Notes under the pieces: model-generated
Told to the model about the DNA's origin: nothing
The model's database searches: none
What the model saw: only the letters and a program-made list of their open reading frames with translations
Part shown: in pieces, positions 18,001 to 26,613 of the stretch
How the letters are laid out: the number at the start of each line of letters is the position of its first letter
How positions within the stretch are numbered: position 1 is the first letter of the stretch
NCBI GenBank assembly: GCA_028692745.1
Contig: JAQUWR010000003.1
Span: forward strand, 7,742 to 40,616
Source of the DNA: Minisyncoccota bacterium
GTDB lineage: Bacteria > Patescibacteriota > Minisyncoccia > Minisyncoccales > Minisyncoccaceae
Length of the DNA stretch: 32,875 bases
Direction: 5' to 3'
Made by a program: the position numbers and the translations under genes

Positions 18001-20061
18001 ACAAATGTTTCTTGCTTTGCTTACAAAACCACTTGTGGCTCTTCAAGCGGAGGAAGTTTTTCTTCTGAATTAGAGATTACTAATCTTTGTGAATTCGGAC
18101 AGCCTTCTTTGATAACAATTAATTCTTCAACATATACGTGGACCTGTACTGGAGACGATTCGTTGCCGATAAGTTGTTCGGCAACTAGGTTAACTTCTGA
18201 ATTTAGTTGTGGCGATAATTTTACAGATTCTCGTGACGGGCAAACATATTCTACTGTTCAAATAGGTGATTATTGTTGGATGAAAGAAAATTTAAATTAT
18301 GCAGCAGAAAACAGCTCTTGTTATGATAATAATCTTGCTAATTGTGATGTATATGGAAGATTGTATCATCATGAAGAGTCTTTAAATGCTTGTCCTTCGG
18401 GTTGGCATTTAGCAAGCAAAGAAGAATTTGATAGCTTGTTTTCTTTGACCGCGGACATTACGAGAGATCTTTTGGCTACTCCTCCTGCTTGGGTCGGTGA
18501 AAATCTTACTGGTTTTTCAGCTCTTCCTGCAGGGGGATGGAATATTCTTGAAACAAATCCATATACATATTTAAACCTTGGTTCTGCTGCTTATTTTTGG
18601 GAATGGTTTTCTCCTTTTTATGTATGGTTTTTTGGTGATATTGGTCCTCTTGAATGTGGTTATTCGTGTATATATCCTCATGATGAGCTTAGCGGGAAAA
18701 TTAGAATCTACTGGGCGCCTCCTTGTTCTTCGAAAGATATCGCTATTTCGGCTCGATGCGTCAAGGATTATAATCAAAAACCAATAATCACTAATGGTGT
18801 TTTAGATTATTCAGTTAATGTTTCTGAACAAGTTAATTTTACTGGTTTTTCAGCCTCAGACCCTGATGAAGACGATTTATTTTATAGATGGACATGTTCT
18901 TGTTCTGAAGGAGCATTTGTTGATGACTCTGTAATCAATCCTACATATATTGCTCCAGCTTCTCCAGTAGAAGATGCATGTTCTTTGTATGTATTTGATG
19001 GTACAGAAATAGTTTTCTCTGATCCAGTTACAGTTTCAGTTACAGAAGAATCTATCGATGGTGTTTGTGCAACTAATTCAGAAATATATTCAGAAATGCC
19101 TGTAAATCGATGTGTTTCAGGAATTTCAATTAATGAAAATATAGGATCAACATCATATACTTGGCAATGTCAAGGAAATAACTCTACAGTTGATTGTTCT
19201 GCTGACAGGATTTCATTTAAAAATCCACTAGATTTTGATGTTGATAATACTGATGAATCTTGTTTCTATTGTGATTATTATTATGATAGTTCTGGAGTAT
19301 TAAGAAAAGGAAGTTTAAGCACTTCAACAGGAAGAGCTCAGCCAATATTAGGATTTATAGTAAATAATACAAAATATATTAACTATAAAGTCAGAGTTGG
19401 AAGTGTAGAGACCACAAGTTGGCTTCCAATAAATAATCAGTCAATAGAATATACTGGTTTAATGGTGGGAGAAGGCGTAACAACAGACATTGCATTAAGT
19501 AATTATACTTTATTAATTTCTTATGGAAACGGAACTATTGGAAAAACATATAATTGGTATGTTAATTTAGAAAAACAAGGAGGGGGTGAAACTGGTTGGA
19601 TTTCAGCTGGAACATTTGACACTCCTAAAAAACCATATCCAATAGTTAGGATTGCTACTGCGTCAACAAATGTATATTTAAATACAGATGTTCAGTACTG
19701 TACAACAACAAATACTTTAAATAGAAATACTGATACAAGTGAATGTTTTGACATTTGCTGGACAGGGGAAGAAGATACAGCAAGCTTAACTTCATCTGAT
19801 TGGAAATGTAGTGTTTGTTATGATTCTTCTGGAAATAGAACGCTTTGTTCTACAAGCAATAGTCAATTCTCTTGGTTTTTACCTTTAACAGTAGGATCTT
19901 ATCAAAGTCAAACAGGAATAGATTCTCCTAATCCAATTTTTAAATATACTTCATTAATTGGAGATGAAAATCCAGGGTTAGCAATTACTGGTTCTGAGTG
20001 TGCTGCTGAAGGAGAGACAGGAACAACCGTTCCTTTACCAACATGGAGAGAAACCAATTAA
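15085..20061 (+). CDS. Giant secreted multidomain surface protein: four-Cys repeats, six Kelch repeats, PKD/Ig-like pair, seven Asp-box (BNR) repeats, FISUMP-like domain, conserved C-terminal module
   Basis: 1658 aa; signal peptide MNNKIFKTILFFSIMSMIFVGGNVFAA; KIYVIGG..EEYDPATNTWTTKASMP; SSDYGATWT; DGQTYSTVQIGDYCWMKENLNY...CPSGWHLASKEEFD; ends TVPLPTWRETN. Confidence 0.9.
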   Translation: MNNKIFKTILFFSIMSMIFVGGNVFAASCGLATEQSWGYWDPYPSESLLCSDGNFVSGTMMYNSTDETWFWACSGGEEGSPYVFCNASMIANNGWKVKAPWAYPRTAHTVASSSSKIYAIGGYRLPLEGPYNAIEEYNPSSNVWTAKSHTNSYDRGMAAYVDGYVYFMGGKESIYIDSNKRYRISNDSWAARADMPTARESATTAVVNNKIYVIGGRNSDGVLNTNEEYDPATNTWTTKASMPTKRYVTGAVTVNNKIYVIGGYVPHLPGSTGVNEEYDPATNTWTTKASMPTPRGHVFPVVYNNKIYVIGGYNTILNSWVTVNEVYDPVTDTWVTADSLPQAVSDAVVAVANDKIYVMGGYDGKINLVYDPTSVAVDGVCGSSSGGIFSSELDIVNLCDKGENTEISYNGGLNNTWTWSCTGINEGSTANCSAGAPAPAGTFDSVEYNGSGIGTISVNVTELSVEPTKLQIRWSTENNPPEVEDIKKWVDVSSTGIKTVSMEDLVDGETYYVSVLISANNVLTDLGTKTLTTNNKPVIINGTLNYSVNVSEQVNFTGFSASDADNDLLSYLWSCLPENEGGGTFINSNLANPTYIAPASPIEDECFLYVFDGKEVTWSDIVTVSVTEESNVQCGSSHGGSFTTAPSTNLCLAGTPIFITSNGSWYWTCSSWVQKEEYRPWSGISMSSTGQYQTAVTRWTPISDSEIYISSDYGATWTMVKSTSELGWFDVDVSSTGQYQTAVGLSKIHTSSDYGATWTQRKNDSNNYYKVAISNDGKYQTAGTQDSYDGKVYTSSDYGATWTATLSGTGGHFLGIDISSTGQYQTASETNNIIYTSSDYGATWTATLSGTGSDFYGIGLSSTGQYQTITTENGVIFSSDYGVTWTSNNLDAYLREVDVSDSGQIQVAVGKEIYTSSDYGATWTATLSGTGSDFYGIGLSSTGQYQTAVAYLHKEGSAWIYNGPMYTSNDYETNVSCFAYKTTCGSSSGGSFSSELEITNLCEFGQPSLITINSSTYTWTCTGDDSLPISCSATRLTSEFSCGDNFTDSRDGQTYSTVQIGDYCWMKENLNYAAENSSCYDNNLANCDVYGRLYHHEESLNACPSGWHLASKEEFDSLFSLTADITRDLLATPPAWVGENLTGFSALPAGGWNILETNPYTYLNLGSAAYFWEWFSPFYVWFFGDIGPLECGYSCIYPHDELSGKIRIYWAPPCSSKDIAISARCVKDYNQKPIITNGVLDYSVNVSEQVNFTGFSASDPDEDDLFYRWTCSCSEGAFVDDSVINPTYIAPASPVEDACSLYVFDGTEIVFSDPVTVSVTEESIDGVCATNSEIYSEMPVNRCVSGISINENIGSTSYTWQCQGNNSTVDCSADRISFKNPLDFDVDNTDESCFYCDYYYDSSGVLRKGSLSTSTGRAQPILGFIVNNTKYINYKVRVGSVETTSWLPINNQSIEYTGLMVGEGVTTDIALSNYTLLISYGNGTIGKTYNWYVNLEKQGGGETGWISAGTFDTPKKPYPIVRIATASTNVYLNTDVQYCTTTNTLNRNTDTSECFDICWTGEEDTASLTSSDWKCSVCYDSSGNRTLCSTSNSQFSWFLPLTVGSYQSQTGIDSPNPIFKYTSLIGDENPGLAITGSECAAEGETGTTVPLPTWRETN
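17584..17688 (+). repeat. 105-nt perfect intragenic direct repeat, copy A
   Basis: Identical to 17821-17925 by reading; encodes an Asp-box blade. Confidence 0.9.
17821..17925 (+). repeat. 105-nt perfect intragenic direct repeat, copy B
   Basis: Identical to 17584-17688 by reading. Confidence 0.9.
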
Positions 20062-20086
20062 TAATTAAATAATAAAAAATAAACTT

Positions 20087-23000
20087 ATGAAAAATCAAAA
20101 ACATCTACAATTAATTATTCTTTCTTTATTTTTGGTTTTTGGTTTTGCTATACAGTCTGTTTTTGCAGCACCTGTTTGTGGAAATGCTACTACTTGTAAC
20201 TGGAAAAGCGAAGCAGATATAGTAAGTTCAAATGGTGGATCAACCCCTTATCCTGGTTTTAAAATGTGTTCTGTTGGAATATCTCATAATTTACATATGA
20301 TAAGGGATGGCCTTACAATACTTGGTTTTGGGTGGGATTGTATAGACAATACAACTGTTCAATGTACTGCTGGTTATGCTTCTACTTCTTATTGCCCGAC
20401 TATAATTAATGGTGTTTGCGGATCGTCTAATGGCGGAACATTTTCAACTGCTCCTTCAACAAATCTTTGTAGCACAGGAACAGCCTCTTCAGTAACAACT
20501 GGATCAACAACCTACACCTGGACTTGTGCTGGTTCTGGTGGTGGAACAACAGCAAGCTGTTCTGCGAATAGAGCTGTTGTTAATGGTGTTTGTGGTTCTG
20601 TTAACAACACCAATGTTACTTCTTTAACTTCTTCTTCTCCTAATCTTTGTTCTTCTGGAACAGTTTCTAATTGGAATGCTCCACCTGTATATAGTTCGTA
20701 TTGGTGGATATGTGATGGTTCAGGAGGAGGAACTAATTCTGATTGGTGTGTTGCTCATATAATAGTTAATGGTGCTTGTGGATCTCAAAGCAGCCCAACA
20801 AGTGGAGGAGTAACTAGTGGTTCTTTAACTTCTTCTTCTCCTAATCTTTGTTCTTTAGGAACAGTTGCCAATTTTCAAATATTTAATGGAGGAGACGGAG
20901 ATGCATATTGGTGGAATTGTAGTGGTGCATATGGAGGAACCAATTCTGATTGGTGTTTAATTCACATCAAACAAAATGGTGTTCTTGGAACTGCTAATGG
21001 TCATACTTATGCATCAACTGATACTTCTTGGGGAAGCTATACTCAATGTAGTGTAGGAAATCCTTCAAATACAACTTTTCCTTCTCAAGGCGGATCAACA
21101 AGTTGGTATTGTTCTGGTTTATGGACTGGAACAAATAGTGGAACAGGAATAGCCTATAGATCAGCCCCTGTAATTAATGGTTCTTGTGGGTCTGCTAAGG
21201 GTCATGGATATCCTTCAACCTCATATATTGATACATCAGCTGAAAGGTGTGCAGTTGGAACATTTACATCTTTTACTGATAATGGTTCTTCTTGGAGTTG
21301 GTCTTGTAGTGGTTCTGGAGGAGGAACAACAGCTTCATGTTCTGCTCCTAAGGTTTCTTGTGGATCATATCATAACACAACAAGAAGAGATCAACCTTCA
21401 ACTAATCTTTGTACATATGGAAGCAACACAACATTAAGTCTTGCAAGTAATAAATGGTCATGGTCTTGTACTAATAATCCAGGTATCAATGCTTCTTGTT
21501 ATACTTACAAAACAAGTTGTGGATCATCTAATGGCGGAACATATACATCTGTTCCAACAAGTCTTTGTACTTATGGTACAGCCTCTAGTGTAACAAGCGG
21601 AACATCAACCTATACCTGGACTTGTACAGGAAACGACTCTTTACCAGTTAGTTGTTCAGCTACGAGAAATTATGTAGTAACCTATACTTCATCAACAGGA
21701 GGTTCTTGTACTCCTTCTAGCCGAACAGTAGCCTATAATGGAACATCAGCTGCACCAGCTTGTACACCAAGCTCAGGATATATTTTGGTTGGCTTTACTA
21801 GAACTAGTGGATCTGGTGGAACCCTTAATACTTCTACTGGAGCAGTCACTGGTGTTACTGGAAGTCAAACCATTAGAGCAGATTTTGGTCTTAATGGTTC
21901 TTGTGGAACTGCTGATGGTCATACTTATGCATCAACTGATTCTTCTTGGACTCCATATACTCAATGTGCCACAGGAACTCCTTCTAGTACAACATTTCCA
22001 GAACCAGGAGCTTCAGCAACCTGGACTTGCTTAGGACAAAACGGAGGAACTGATAGTGGAACTTGTAGTGCATCAAGAACAGTAGGAATTTCTTGCGGAT
22101 CATATCATAACACAACAAGAAAAGATCAACCTTCAACTAATCTTTGTGTTTCTAGTGCTAATACATCATTGGTTTTAAACAATAATACTTGGTATTGGAA
22201 TTGTGAAAGTGAACCAGAAACACCAGCTGCTTGTTATACTTACAAAACAAGTTGTGGATCATCAAACGGAGGAACCTTTGTTTCTGCTCCAGAAACAAAC
22301 CTTTGTACATATGGAGACCCTTCTTCAGTAACAACTGGATCAACAACCTATACTTGGACTTGTACAGGAGATGATTCATTAACTGTTAGTTGTTCAGCAA
22401 CAATAGATAATTCAGTTGATGGTCTTTGTGGATCATCTAATGGTGGATCATTTACAACCGCTCCTTTAACAAATTTATGTGATGCAGGAAATCCTTCTGA
22501 AGTTATTGACAATACAACAACATTTGATTGGACTTGTACTGGAATAAACGGTGGATCAACAGCATCGTGTTCAGCAATTCAATTAGATCAAGCTGCTTGT
22601 GGGTCAGCAGATGGCGGATCCTTTGCAACAACTCCTTCAAGCAATTTATGTAGCGAGGGAATAGCTACAGAAGTTTTAGGAACAGGTCCTTGGACGTGGA
22701 GTTGCGAAACAGAAGGAACAACCTGGCTTGAAGGATATGATTACAGGAAAGAAGTTGAATTTACTAATTCAGGTTCAGTTTTAACAAATTATCAGATGCA
22801 AATAACGGTTTCTTATGATTCAGATATGCAAGTAGATTTTGATGATATACGTTTTACTGATTCTACTGGCATAACAGAATTAAATTATTGGAGAGAGTCA
22901 AAAGTAGATTCATCTACAGCTACTTTTTGGGTAAAGGTTCCATCAATTGCTAGTGGAAGTTCTAGTATATATATGTATTATGGAAATGATTCTGTTTCTA

Positions 23001-24499
23001 CTACATCTAACGAAGCTAATGTTTTTGATTTTGTTGATTATTTTGATGATGGAAGTGTTTCTGATTGGACAGTTTCTTATGCATATAAAGATGGGTCAGA
23101 TGCTGGTAGTATGTCTGCAACAACAGCACAAAAAGTATCAGGAAGTTATAGTTTGTATTTGTACAGTAAGTCTCATTGTAATCATTCTCCTTGGGACGGA
23201 ATATATACTTATGCTAACAAATCATTAAATTTTGAAGCAGGAACATATATTGCTACTTTTTATGTTAAAGCCACAGGAGGACAATATACTTATTGCAGAA
23301 CTGGAACCATTCCAGATGCATCAGCATTAATAGATGGAACTGTTATTAAATCATTAAGCAATATTAGTTATTCAGGATGTAGCACGTCTAATACGGTTAA
23401 TTGGACAAGTCTTACTTCTAATAGTTTTACTTTAACTGAAGGAACCCATACTTTTAAAGTAAGGAGCAGGGCAACTGATTGTGAAGAAGTTAGAACTTAT
23501 TGGGATAACGTTAAGATTAGAAAATATACTGATTCTGTTCCATCCGTGGTATTTAAAGATGAAGAATCAGAAGTAGCAGGTACTGTTGCTTATTGTTCAG
23601 CTAATTTATTAGACGCTCCTTCAGCTACTAGTCTTTCAAATCCATTAGATATAGATAGCAATGCTTCTTGTTGGTATTGCGATAAATATTTAGAAGAAAC
23701 AAGTGTAATTTCAGGAAAGTCAGGAAACTTAGAATTTAAGTTTACTTATACTGATTCAGATTCAGAAGCAAAGATTATTGGTTATGATTTTGCAATATCA
23801 CAAGGATCAGATCCTTTGAATCCAGTATTTTCAGATTCTATTGATTTAAGCATTAATCCTCTTTCTCCTAACACAATAATAACCTATAACAATGCTTCGG
23901 TTAAAAGAAGTGGAGAAAATGAATTATTATTTTTAAAACAAATAGCTTATAATAAAATATATAATTGGTGGGTTAAAGTATATAATGATAAAGGAGCAAG
24001 TTCTGATTGGGTTCAAGCCTCTTCTACATTTACCACTCCTTCCCGTGCTTTTCCATTAGTAAGAGTTGTTCCGCAAAAGTCTAGTCTTGTTTTAGATGAA
24101 AGCACATTAATGTGTTCAACAACAGATAGTGTATATAGAGGAGAAGATCAAAGTGGATGTTTTGATGCTTGTTGGACAGGAGAAGGGGATACAGCTATTT
24201 TAGATCCAAACAATTTAGATAATGGGTGGAATTGTAGTATTTGTTATAACACTAGCCAAAGTCCTGTTCTTTGTTCTTCAGGAAATAATAATACTTTTAC
24301 ATGGTCATTGGTTAATGGTTCAGCAGATTTAACTAACACTACAAACAATAATGTTACAATTACTGCTACAAATACTGGAGAAGAAATAAGGACAAGACTA
24401 TTAATTACTGGTTCTGATGGCTGTGCAGGAGAACAAGGAGAAGGAGAAGGGTCATATCCTAGTTTACCATTGCCAACATGGAAAGAAGTTGGAAATTAG
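20087..24499 (+). CDS. Giant secreted surface protein: about 13 four-Cys repeats, InlB-like repeat, DUF2341-like domain, conserved C-terminal module
   Basis: 1470 aa; signal peptide; repeats such as CGSSNGGTFSTAPSTNLCSTGTASSVTTGSTTYTWTCAGSGGGTTASCSA; YDYRKEVEFTNSGSVLTNYQMQITV...IYMYYGND; ends LPLPTWKEVGN. Confidence 0.9.
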   Translation: MKNQKHLQLIILSLFLVFGFAIQSVFAAPVCGNATTCNWKSEADIVSSNGGSTPYPGFKMCSVGISHNLHMIRDGLTILGFGWDCIDNTTVQCTAGYASTSYCPTIINGVCGSSNGGTFSTAPSTNLCSTGTASSVTTGSTTYTWTCAGSGGGTTASCSANRAVVNGVCGSVNNTNVTSLTSSSPNLCSSGTVSNWNAPPVYSSYWWICDGSGGGTNSDWCVAHIIVNGACGSQSSPTSGGVTSGSLTSSSPNLCSLGTVANFQIFNGGDGDAYWWNCSGAYGGTNSDWCLIHIKQNGVLGTANGHTYASTDTSWGSYTQCSVGNPSNTTFPSQGGSTSWYCSGLWTGTNSGTGIAYRSAPVINGSCGSAKGHGYPSTSYIDTSAERCAVGTFTSFTDNGSSWSWSCSGSGGGTTASCSAPKVSCGSYHNTTRRDQPSTNLCTYGSNTTLSLASNKWSWSCTNNPGINASCYTYKTSCGSSNGGTYTSVPTSLCTYGTASSVTSGTSTYTWTCTGNDSLPVSCSATRNYVVTYTSSTGGSCTPSSRTVAYNGTSAAPACTPSSGYILVGFTRTSGSGGTLNTSTGAVTGVTGSQTIRADFGLNGSCGTADGHTYASTDSSWTPYTQCATGTPSSTTFPEPGASATWTCLGQNGGTDSGTCSASRTVGISCGSYHNTTRKDQPSTNLCVSSANTSLVLNNNTWYWNCESEPETPAACYTYKTSCGSSNGGTFVSAPETNLCTYGDPSSVTTGSTTYTWTCTGDDSLTVSCSATIDNSVDGLCGSSNGGSFTTAPLTNLCDAGNPSEVIDNTTTFDWTCTGINGGSTASCSAIQLDQAACGSADGGSFATTPSSNLCSEGIATEVLGTGPWTWSCETEGTTWLEGYDYRKEVEFTNSGSVLTNYQMQITVSYDSDMQVDFDDIRFTDSTGITELNYWRESKVDSSTATFWVKVPSIASGSSSIYMYYGNDSVSTTSNEANVFDFVDYFDDGSVSDWTVSYAYKDGSDAGSMSATTAQKVSGSYSLYLYSKSHCNHSPWDGIYTYANKSLNFEAGTYIATFYVKATGGQYTYCRTGTIPDASALIDGTVIKSLSNISYSGCSTSNTVNWTSLTSNSFTLTEGTHTFKVRSRATDCEEVRTYWDNVKIRKYTDSVPSVVFKDEESEVAGTVAYCSANLLDAPSATSLSNPLDIDSNASCWYCDKYLEETSVISGKSGNLEFKFTYTDSDSEAKIIGYDFAISQGSDPLNPVFSDSIDLSINPLSPNTIITYNNASVKRSGENELLFLKQIAYNKIYNWWVKVYNDKGASSDWVQASSTFTTPSRAFPLVRVVPQKSSLVLDESTLMCSTTDSVYRGEDQSGCFDACWTGEGDTAILDPNNLDNGWNCSICYNTSQSPVLCSSGNNNTFTWSLVNGSADLTNTTNNNVTITATNTGEEIRTRLLITGSDGCAGEQGEGEGSYPSLPLPTWKEVGN

Positions 24500-24514
24500 C
24501 CTAAAATCATTAAA

Positions 24515-24538
24515 CTCTTGTATTTACAAGGGTTTTTT
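24515..24538 (+). terminator. Rho-independent terminator after surface-protein pair
   Basis: CTCTTG-TATTTA-CAAGGG followed by T6. Confidence 0.6.
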
Positions 24539-24669
24539 GATATACTTAATTTAGATTATTAGATTAATTTGAAATTTTTGGTAAATATATTTTTATTAAA
24601 ATGAATATAGTATTAATGAAATTAACAAAATTATAGGTATTTTTATGTGCCAAATTTTCAACTACATAC

Positions 24670-26202
24670 ATGTTAGAAGAATTAACACCAGTGGTTATAG
24701 TCACGATTTCATTAATCGTGGGATCCATTGTTGGTTATTATGTCCGCCAATCGATTGCCAGAAAGCGTGCAGGAACAATTGAAGCAGAGCTTCAAAAGAA
24801 AATTGTTCAAACAAAACAAAATGCTGAAGAAATAATTAATAAGGCTAAAGAAAAAGCAGAACAAATAGAAAGAAAAACATTTTCTGACTTAGAAGAAAGG
24901 CAAAAAATAATAATCAAGACAGAGGGTCGTATTTTAAAAAAAGAAGAGGAGTTAGAGGAAAAACAAAAAGAAAATCAAAGCAAGGAAAAGGAGGTAGGGG
25001 CAAAGTTAGAAAAATTAAAAGAAATTAAGAAAGATTTAGAAGGACTTAAAGAAGAAACATTAAAAAAGCTTGAGAAAGTATCTGGATTATCAAAAGAACA
25101 AGCAAAAGAAGAATTATTAGAAAAAACAGAAAGAGAGTATAATGCAGAGGTTTTAGAAAGAATAAGAAAGCTGGAAGAAAGGGGGGCAGAACAATATGAA
25201 AAAAAGGCTAAAGAGATTATTAGTACAGTTGTTCAAGCTTATGCATTACCTCAAGTACAAGAGTTAACTACTTCATCAGTTGCTATTCCATCTGATGAAA
25301 TTAAAGGAAGAATTATTGGTAAAGAAGGAAGAAACATTAGAGCATTTGAAAAAGCAACTGGAGTAGAATTAATTGTTGATGAAACACCAGGAATGGTTAT
25401 TCTTTCAAGCTTTAATCCAGTAAGAAGAGAAATAGCTAAGATTGCTTTAGAAAGATTATTGAAAGATGGAAGAATACAACCAGCAAGAGTAGAACAAGAA
25501 ATTGAAAAAGCAGAAGAAGAAATTAATAAAAAAATTAAAGAAGCAGGAGAAGCAGCAGTTTATGAAACAGGAGTGCTTGATTTACCAGATAAGCTCGTTC
25601 AAATATTAGGTAGGTTGCAATACAGGACAAGTTATGGCCAAAATGTATTAAATCATAGTATAGAAGTATCCCTTTTATCAGGAGCTATGGCAGGAGAATT
25701 AGGTCTAGATGTATCATTGTGCAAAAAAGCAGGACTACTTCATGATATTGGTAAAGCTCTTGACTATAAGATAGAAGGGTCTCATACTGATATAGGAGCT
25801 AAAATTTTAGAGAAATTTGAAATAAGCGAGAAAATTATTACAGCAGTAAAGTCTCATCACGAAGAATATCCTTATGAAAGTGTAGAGGCAAGAATTATTC
25901 AAGCTGCTGATCAAATATCAGGGGCAAGACCAGGAGCTAGAAAAGATACTTTAGAAAATTATTTAAAAAGATTGGGAGACTTAGAAGATATTGCAACAGC
26001 TTTTCCAGGAGTTGAGAAAGCATATGCTATACAAGGAGGAAGAGAAATAAGAGTATTTGTTAAGCCAACAGATATTGATGATTTAACAGCTCATAAAATG
26101 GCCAGAGAGATTGCTAAAAAGATTCAAGAAGAATTAAGATTTCCTGGAGAAATTAAAGTAAATTTAATCAGAGAAATGAGGGTGATAGAGTACGCAAAAT
26201 AA
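24670..26202 (+). CDS. rny: Ribonuclease Y
   Basis: 510 aa; N-terminal TM and coiled coil, KH (IKGRIIGKEGRNIRAFEKATGVELIVDETP), HD (LLHDIGKALD). Confidence 0.98.
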   Translation: MLEELTPVVIVTISLIVGSIVGYYVRQSIARKRAGTIEAELQKKIVQTKQNAEEIINKAKEKAEQIERKTFSDLEERQKIIIKTEGRILKKEEELEEKQKENQSKEKEVGAKLEKLKEIKKDLEGLKEETLKKLEKVSGLSKEQAKEELLEKTEREYNAEVLERIRKLEERGAEQYEKKAKEIISTVVQAYALPQVQELTTSSVAIPSDEIKGRIIGKEGRNIRAFEKATGVELIVDETPGMVILSSFNPVRREIAKIALERLLKDGRIQPARVEQEIEKAEEEINKKIKEAGEAAVYETGVLDLPDKLVQILGRLQYRTSYGQNVLNHSIEVSLLSGAMAGELGLDVSLCKKAGLLHDIGKALDYKIEGSHTDIGAKILEKFEISEKIITAVKSHHEEYPYESVEARIIQAADQISGARPGARKDTLENYLKRLGDLEDIATAFPGVEKAYAIQGGREIRVFVKPTDIDDLTAHKMAREIAKKIQEELRFPGEIKVNLIREMRVIEYAK

Positions 26203-26242
26203 TAAAGTAAAAGGTCGACGCTAATTCTAACAGGCTTTTATT

Positions 26243-26271
26243 TTAAAAATTAATCAACAATTAATTTTTAA
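26243..26271. repeat. 12-bp inverted repeat upstream of HU gene
   Basis: TTAAAAATTAAT-CAACA-ATTAATTTTTAA. Confidence 0.7.
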
Positions 26272-26290
26272 TCTGAAAGTTTTTAACAAT

Positions 26291-26572
26291 ATGACAAAAA
26301 TGACAAAAGAAGATATCATTGAATCAATTATTAAAGCAACAGCTATGTCTAAAAAAGACGCAAGCGAAGCTTTAAACGCTATTATTGAAGAAATTACAAA
26401 AACCCTATCAAAGGGAGGTGAGGTTGTTTTAACTGGTTTTGGTACTTTTAAAGTTGGTGCTAGAGCAGCTAGAGAAGGAAGAAATCCTAAAACAGGAGAA
26501 AAGATTAAAATTCCAGCAATGAAGAGTCCTAAATTTAAAGCAGGAAAAGCTTTAAAAGACGCTGTAAGATAA
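26291..26572 (+). CDS. HU-family DNA-binding protein
   Basis: 93 aa; LTGFGTFKVGARAAREGRNPKTGEKIKIPAMKSPKFKAGKALKDAV. Confidence 0.97.
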   Translation: MTKMTKEDIIESIIKATAMSKKDASEALNAIIEEITKTLSKGGEVVLTGFGTFKVGARAAREGRNPKTGEKIKIPAMKSPKFKAGKALKDAVR

Positions 26573-26582
26573 ATTAATTTTT

Positions 26583-26610
26583 AAAACCGTCCTCTTTGAG
26601 GGCGGTTTTT
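26583..26610 (+). terminator. Rho-independent terminator after HU
   Basis: AAAACCGTCCTC-TTT-GAGGGCGGTTTTT. Confidence 0.85.
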
Positions 26611-26613
26611 ATG

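Noticed and set aside
21177-22034. Plus-strand alternative-frame ORFs (86 and 98 aa) within second giant gene
   Set aside because: Overlap the convincing 1470-aa frame; repetitive artefacts without domains.
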